A stretch of DNA of 64,000 bases from Megalobrama amblycephala (Eukaryota; Chordata; Actinopteri; Cypriniformes; Xenocyprididae), in the NCBI RefSeq assembly GCF_018812025.1, contig NC_063049.1:7455586-7519585 (forward strand), read 5' to 3'. Every line of letters starts with the position of its first letter. The first letter of the stretch is position 1. The notes under the pieces are model-generated. The model was not told the DNA's origin and ran no database searches. It saw nothing but the letters and a program-made list of their open reading frames with translations. Below are positions 56,601 through 64,000 of this stretch, one piece after another. The position numbers and the translations under genes are program-made.

Positions 56601-58333
56601 TATTTCCCTGCCACTCCAGGGAAGCCTGTATGGATGTGTGGGCTGTTTGGTCCCTGTTTATGTACCATGTGGCAGAATCTGCAAAGGCGGCCTGCTTGCT
56701 GGATGTCTGGCATTTTCCTCTTTTTCTGCATCTTCTCCTTCACCCGTTTCTTGGTTGGCCTCCAGCTCTATCTGGAAGAATTCTGTCTTTGCAAAAGGCA
56801 TTTTGGGGTTAGAAAGTCCCTCAGCAGCATAACTTTGATACACCTTCTTAGAACAATAGAAATAGTGCACAGGCCCTTGCTGTTGGAAAAAATGGATGGA
56901 GGATCCATCAGTCTCATATTGAGACTTGGGCTGTCCACAAGCAGGACATGTCTTTGTCTGCCTTCTTTCCTGCTCTGGCTGATGCTGTTGCTTCTCCAAG
57001 ATGCTCTCCACAATCTTCTCTTTGGAGCCTTGTGTCAGAGGTGCGAACAGGGGAGGGGCAGGTGCAGGTGGGTTCACAATAGCGGGCTCAATGGTGACCA
57101 CAGGGACAAAAGCTGTCTCACTCCCTTCTGTTAAAGAGTGCCACAGCTGCTGAGTCTCCAGAAGTTTTTCCTGGCTTGTGTTCAAAGAAGAACTGGTGTT
57201 GAAGTTTTGCCAGGTGCTTCACATAGCGTGATATGTGCCGCTTGGTTGTGGGGTGCAGCAAGCTATTGGGATCTGTGGCAGACTGATGGACCATGTCTGC
57301 ATAGTCTTGATCCACAGGCTTCAGAATGTCCTTCTCCCCATGATACTTCTGCAGCAAGCTGTCGATAGCTTCTTTCATGGGTGGCGTGCAGCGTGTGTGG
57401 TCCAACACAAAAACCCATCCACCCATCTTTATGGGCCCTGAGGGAGCGCTCCAATGGCATGCAGGTATGCCAGGTGAGCTCGCTCATACTTGAGGTGCAT
57501 GAGCTCATTCACCTGGTTTGCCATGTCTGTTGGTGACTTGCCAGTACGCCTCAGCTCATCCATCACAGACTTGCAGATGGCCTTCTTGTAGGTCAGGAAT
57601 GCAGGCAGAATGTTGGTGAACCGCTTGGGCAGCTTCTCAAGCCATCGTGGATTGTCAGCAAACCAGTTCTTCCGACATTCCTTGCAGCAGAGTCGTAAGG
57701 ACAAGATGTAATATTGACCATTGGTGCCAACAATCACCCGAGGCCTGCCCACTCCTGCAGAGACCACCTGTGGATGAGTACATCCATGCAGACATGGCAG
57801 GATGTAATTATTTCTCAACCTGATCATGATTTGACTCTCAGGCTTCCAGATGAAAAATGGGTGGAGCTGGAAGAAGTTGGGGGATGGGAGCTCAGCCACC
57901 GTATCGACAAGCTCGGGTTGTGGAGGAAGACGCCACAGGGAAATTGTGTTCCCTAGGTTTCGCACTGAACTAGACCCAGGCCACAGCCCGAGATCCTGAA
58001 GCTCCATCCTCATCCACATCTTCTGGTGTTGAGAACATCTCCAGTTGCCCATGTCATGGTCATGCCCCAGCAGGAGAACAGGAACCGGTGGCTGAGCTGA
58101 GGGAACTGGGATTTACAAAGGCAAAAAGAATATAAATCCCTGATTATTGGAAATATATGGAAATAATGTAAATAAATAAAATGTTTAAAGCAGAGTTAAG
58201 ACAACATCTTACTGTCAGGAGTTCACAAAAATGGAGGGTTTGTTTATATGCAGGTCATTCTTACCTTTTTCACCACTGTCCTCAAACGCATGCACTCTGC
58301 GTGCGGAGGTGCCAACACCACTTGTGCGAAGTT
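56600..58333 (-). pseudogene. Frameshifted DUF6729-like gene, possibly transposon-borne
   Basis: Minus-strand coding pieces in order. A likely upstream exon lies at 58333-58266 (acceptor TTTGTTTCAG, donor GTAAGA). Next comes a long exon from about 58109 (after AAATCCCAG) running 58052-57429. It has FFIWKPESQIMIRLRN, LPCLHGCTHPQVVSAGVGRP, QYYILSLRLCCKECRKNWFA and PAFLTYKKAICKSVMDELRR. The third piece is 57426-57118 (VFVLDHTRCTPPMKEAIDSL, TTKRHISRYVKHLAK). The last is 57185-56658 (TCPACGQPKSQYETDGSSIH, VHYFYCSKKVYQSY). The frame shifts near 57190, and a stop at 57431-57429 ends the long piece, so the gene is broken or mis-assembled. The cysteine pairs look like zinc-binding sites. The PQVVSAGVGRPR/KSVMDEL region resembles DUF6729 proteins that are multicopy in fish genomes; that assignment is from memory and not searched. 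Confidence 0.55.
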
Positions 58334-58371
58334 CTGAAACAAAGTGAAGTCTTTATGTTTTGCATTTGTAC

Positions 58372-59095
58372 AGGGGCCTGTTTCAGTAATGAGGTTTAAA
58401 CTACTGAGTTAAAACTTGAACTCTGAGTTGACTAACTGAGATGGGAGTTTTTGGTTTCAGAACAGCTGAATTGAGTTAGTTTATCAACTCTGAACTCTGG
58501 TTGACTGAGTTAAGCTCCGATATTACGATTCACCATGGCGACAACACCCAACAAAATCACATCTGCATACTTAATACTTGCAAGTTAATACAAGTTCAAT
58601 TCTTATCACTGTTACAATTTCAGAGGTGAAAACTGGCAGAACTGTAAGTTATTGAACTAATATTAATTTTCATAGTAGCCCACATGCAAAAACAATTAAA
58701 TTATTTTTATGTTATATTATTTATTTATTTATTTTTTACATTTATTTATTTATTTATTTATTTTTTTTACTAATTATCTGCCAATGGGGTTAGAAAAATA
58801 AGGAAGCAGCTATTTGGAAATAGCATATTTTCTTAGCAACAGATGCTATTTATAGTAAGTGCAAAGCTGTAGATACTAAAAAATAAAAAATAAAAGTGAT
58901 CACACTGGCGCCTCCATTCATGATTACGTTGTCTGCTATATTTGCTTCTTATTTAATAAATTCAGGCAATTGGTCGATGAAACATTGTTTAAAATTAAGA
59001 TAAAATTTTTACAAAACTGAAATTTACTTTAAGGAAAGGCTTTCTACAAAACCAAACTTAATGAATTGGACAAAATCATGTCTGACCCACTCCAT
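58372..59095. other. GGGCCTGTTTCAG-type element end and AT-rich DNA
   Basis: GGGGCCTGTTTCAGTAATGA (58372) followed by AACTCTGAGTTGAC words resembles the left end of a fish Harbinger/ISL2EU-type element. Its inverted match, TTAACCTCCTTTCTGAAACGAGCC, is at the right window edge (about 63975-63997). ATTT runs lie at 58720-58765. No gene was seen. Confidence 0.45.
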
Positions 59096-59100
59096 GTCCA

Positions 59101-59742
59101 GAGGTGGGTAGAGTTTCCAAAAACTGTACTCAAGTAAAAGTGCAAGTACTTACAGAAATATTTACTCAAAGTGAAAGTAATAATCTTAATAGTTACTTGA
59201 GTAAGAGCAGAAAAAGTATCCAATGAAAAAACTACTCAAGTAGCTAGTTACTAGTTACTTTGTATATTATCGTTTTAATTTGCACTACAAAGAGTAAGAG
59301 TAAATATATTTTTTTATTATTATTTATTTATTTCTTAAGAAGCATAATTTATTTTTAGACTTATTTGTTGGCCAGTTATGGTCTTTGCAATAAATAATAA
59401 AAGTTCTAAACCATCTATTGTGTTCCACTATAGTAATAATAATATTTACAATAATATATTGAATTTGATAGGTGTCTCTCACATTGTCCCATAGCAACAT
59501 TAAAATGGTGTAGACTAGTGTACTAGTGATGTTTTATAATAATAATTTATTCTATTTAATGTCCATTTCATTCATTTAACATATTTAATATTGGGGGCAT
59601 ATTTAATAAATAAATAAAAGTAACAATAGTTACTTTCCCTGGTAATTAGTTACTTTTATAATACTGCAAGTTACTACTCAGTTACTATTTGTGAGATGTA
59701 ACTATAACTAATTACCTTTTTAAAGTAACGTGCCCAGCACTG
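59101..59742. mobile_element. CAGAGGTGGGTAG-type hAT MITE
   Basis: Starts CAGAGGTGGGTAGAGTTTCC and ends AAAGTAACGTGCCCAGCACTG. AAGTAAAAGTGCAAGTACTT and AGTTACTTGAGTAA words on the left face TAGTTACTTT and ATAACTAATTACC words on the right. This is a common fish repeat. The 8-bp flank is imperfect. Confidence 0.65.
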
Positions 59743-59850
59743 GTGATGTGTGATGGTAAAAGGGAGAAGAGCGAGCTCTTAAGCAAACTTAATTAAAATG
59801 CACTTAATTTAGATCCCATACACCCCCCCCCCCCACACACCCCAAACAGA

Positions 59851-59854
<4 letters not shown>

Positions 59855-59887
<33 letters not shown>
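59855..59887. repeat. AT tract, first part
   Basis: A TA run ending exactly at the left border of the hAT element at 59888. It probably forms one original tract with 61318-61426 and 63598-63650. Confidence 0.85.

Positions 59888-63597
<3,710 letters not shown>

Positions 63598-63650
<53 letters not shown>
63598..63650. repeat. AT tract, last part
   Basis: About 53 bp of TA repeats at the right border of the GGGTCATTCTACAG element. Confidence 0.9.
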
Positions 63651-63655
<5 letters not shown>

Positions 63656-64000
63656 AGAATTTTTTGAATATTTGTACTTTAAACAAGACAAAAATACTTT
63701 GTAAGAAAAGCATTTTTGCAGCGTGAATGAAGTATTTAAACATCGCTTAAAAGGGGGAGGAGACTGAAATAAACTCTGGGTTTACCGAAGAAAACCTGCT
63801 ACCTACCAGTTAGGGTCACAGAGTAAGTTACAATGGTAACTGACTGAGTATAAGTTAATTCCCTTTCAGAAACAAGATTTACCCTGCTTTCTTGGGTTTG
63901 ATATACCTGCATTTCTGAAATGGAAAACCCAGAGTTTCCCTCATTTCAGGGTTAACATACTCAGAGTTTTCACTTAACCTCCTTTCTGAAACGAGCCGCA
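63651..64000. other. Right window edge, end of a Harbinger/ISL2EU-like element
   Basis: CTGGGTTTACCGAAG, AACCCAGAGTTTCCCTCATTTC and CTCAGAGTTTTCACTTAACC words ending CTTTCTGAAACGAGCC form the inverted partner of 58372 onward. If they belong together, everything between sits inside one old element. No gene. Confidence 0.45.

Overview
The window is nuclear DNA of a teleost fish, most likely a cyprinid. It is AT-rich, its genes are split by GT-AG introns, and it is full of nested DNA transposons, MITEs, microsatellites and LINE fragments of kinds common in carp and zebrafish relatives. No rRNA, tRNA or CRISPR array was seen, and there is no bacterial sequence.

Genes (1-21 kb). Three host genes lie in the order expected for the vertebrate METTL8-DCAF17-CYBRD1 block. 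The 5' end of mettl8 runs leftwards off the window on the minus strand, with exons 3586-3459, 257-166 and 71-1. It is head-to-head with dcaf17 on the plus strand (14 coding exons, 4240-16780, 526 codons), and the two share a short promoter with ZNF143-like, CRE-like and ETS-like sites. cybrd1 follows on the plus strand (4 exons, 17457-20764, 270 codons). All splice sites and phases fit by eye. Intron 8 of dcaf17 is expanded to about 7.1 kb by a LINE inserted in another LINE.

Repeat-rich flank (21-64 kb). I found no intact host gene here. Many elements can be delimited by terminal inverted repeats and target-site duplications. They include 8-bp-TSD hAT-type elements, TTAA-flanked elements, a TAA-flanked Harbinger derivative, and two related solo LTRs with perfect 5-bp TSDs. 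A three-exon gene remnant (51.2-52.4 kb) is interrupted by a MITE and carries a stop codon. A 51-bp minisatellite (52.8-56.2 kb) keeps a 17-residue open periodicity. A decayed cysteine-containing gene, probably of the DUF6729 type, lies on the minus strand at 56.6-58.3 kb.

How it fits together. The left third is a normal compact gene block (mitochondrial tRNA methylation, CUL4 substrate receptor, ferric reductase). The right two thirds are a layered record of insertions into insertions. I found no convincing new biological system. The most interesting signals are the element with a repeated GTCACTGGTGTTAC motif (61.4-63.6 kb), the nested zinc-finger element with long inverted arms (23.8-28.3 kb), the 51-bp minisatellite and the MITE-split exon.
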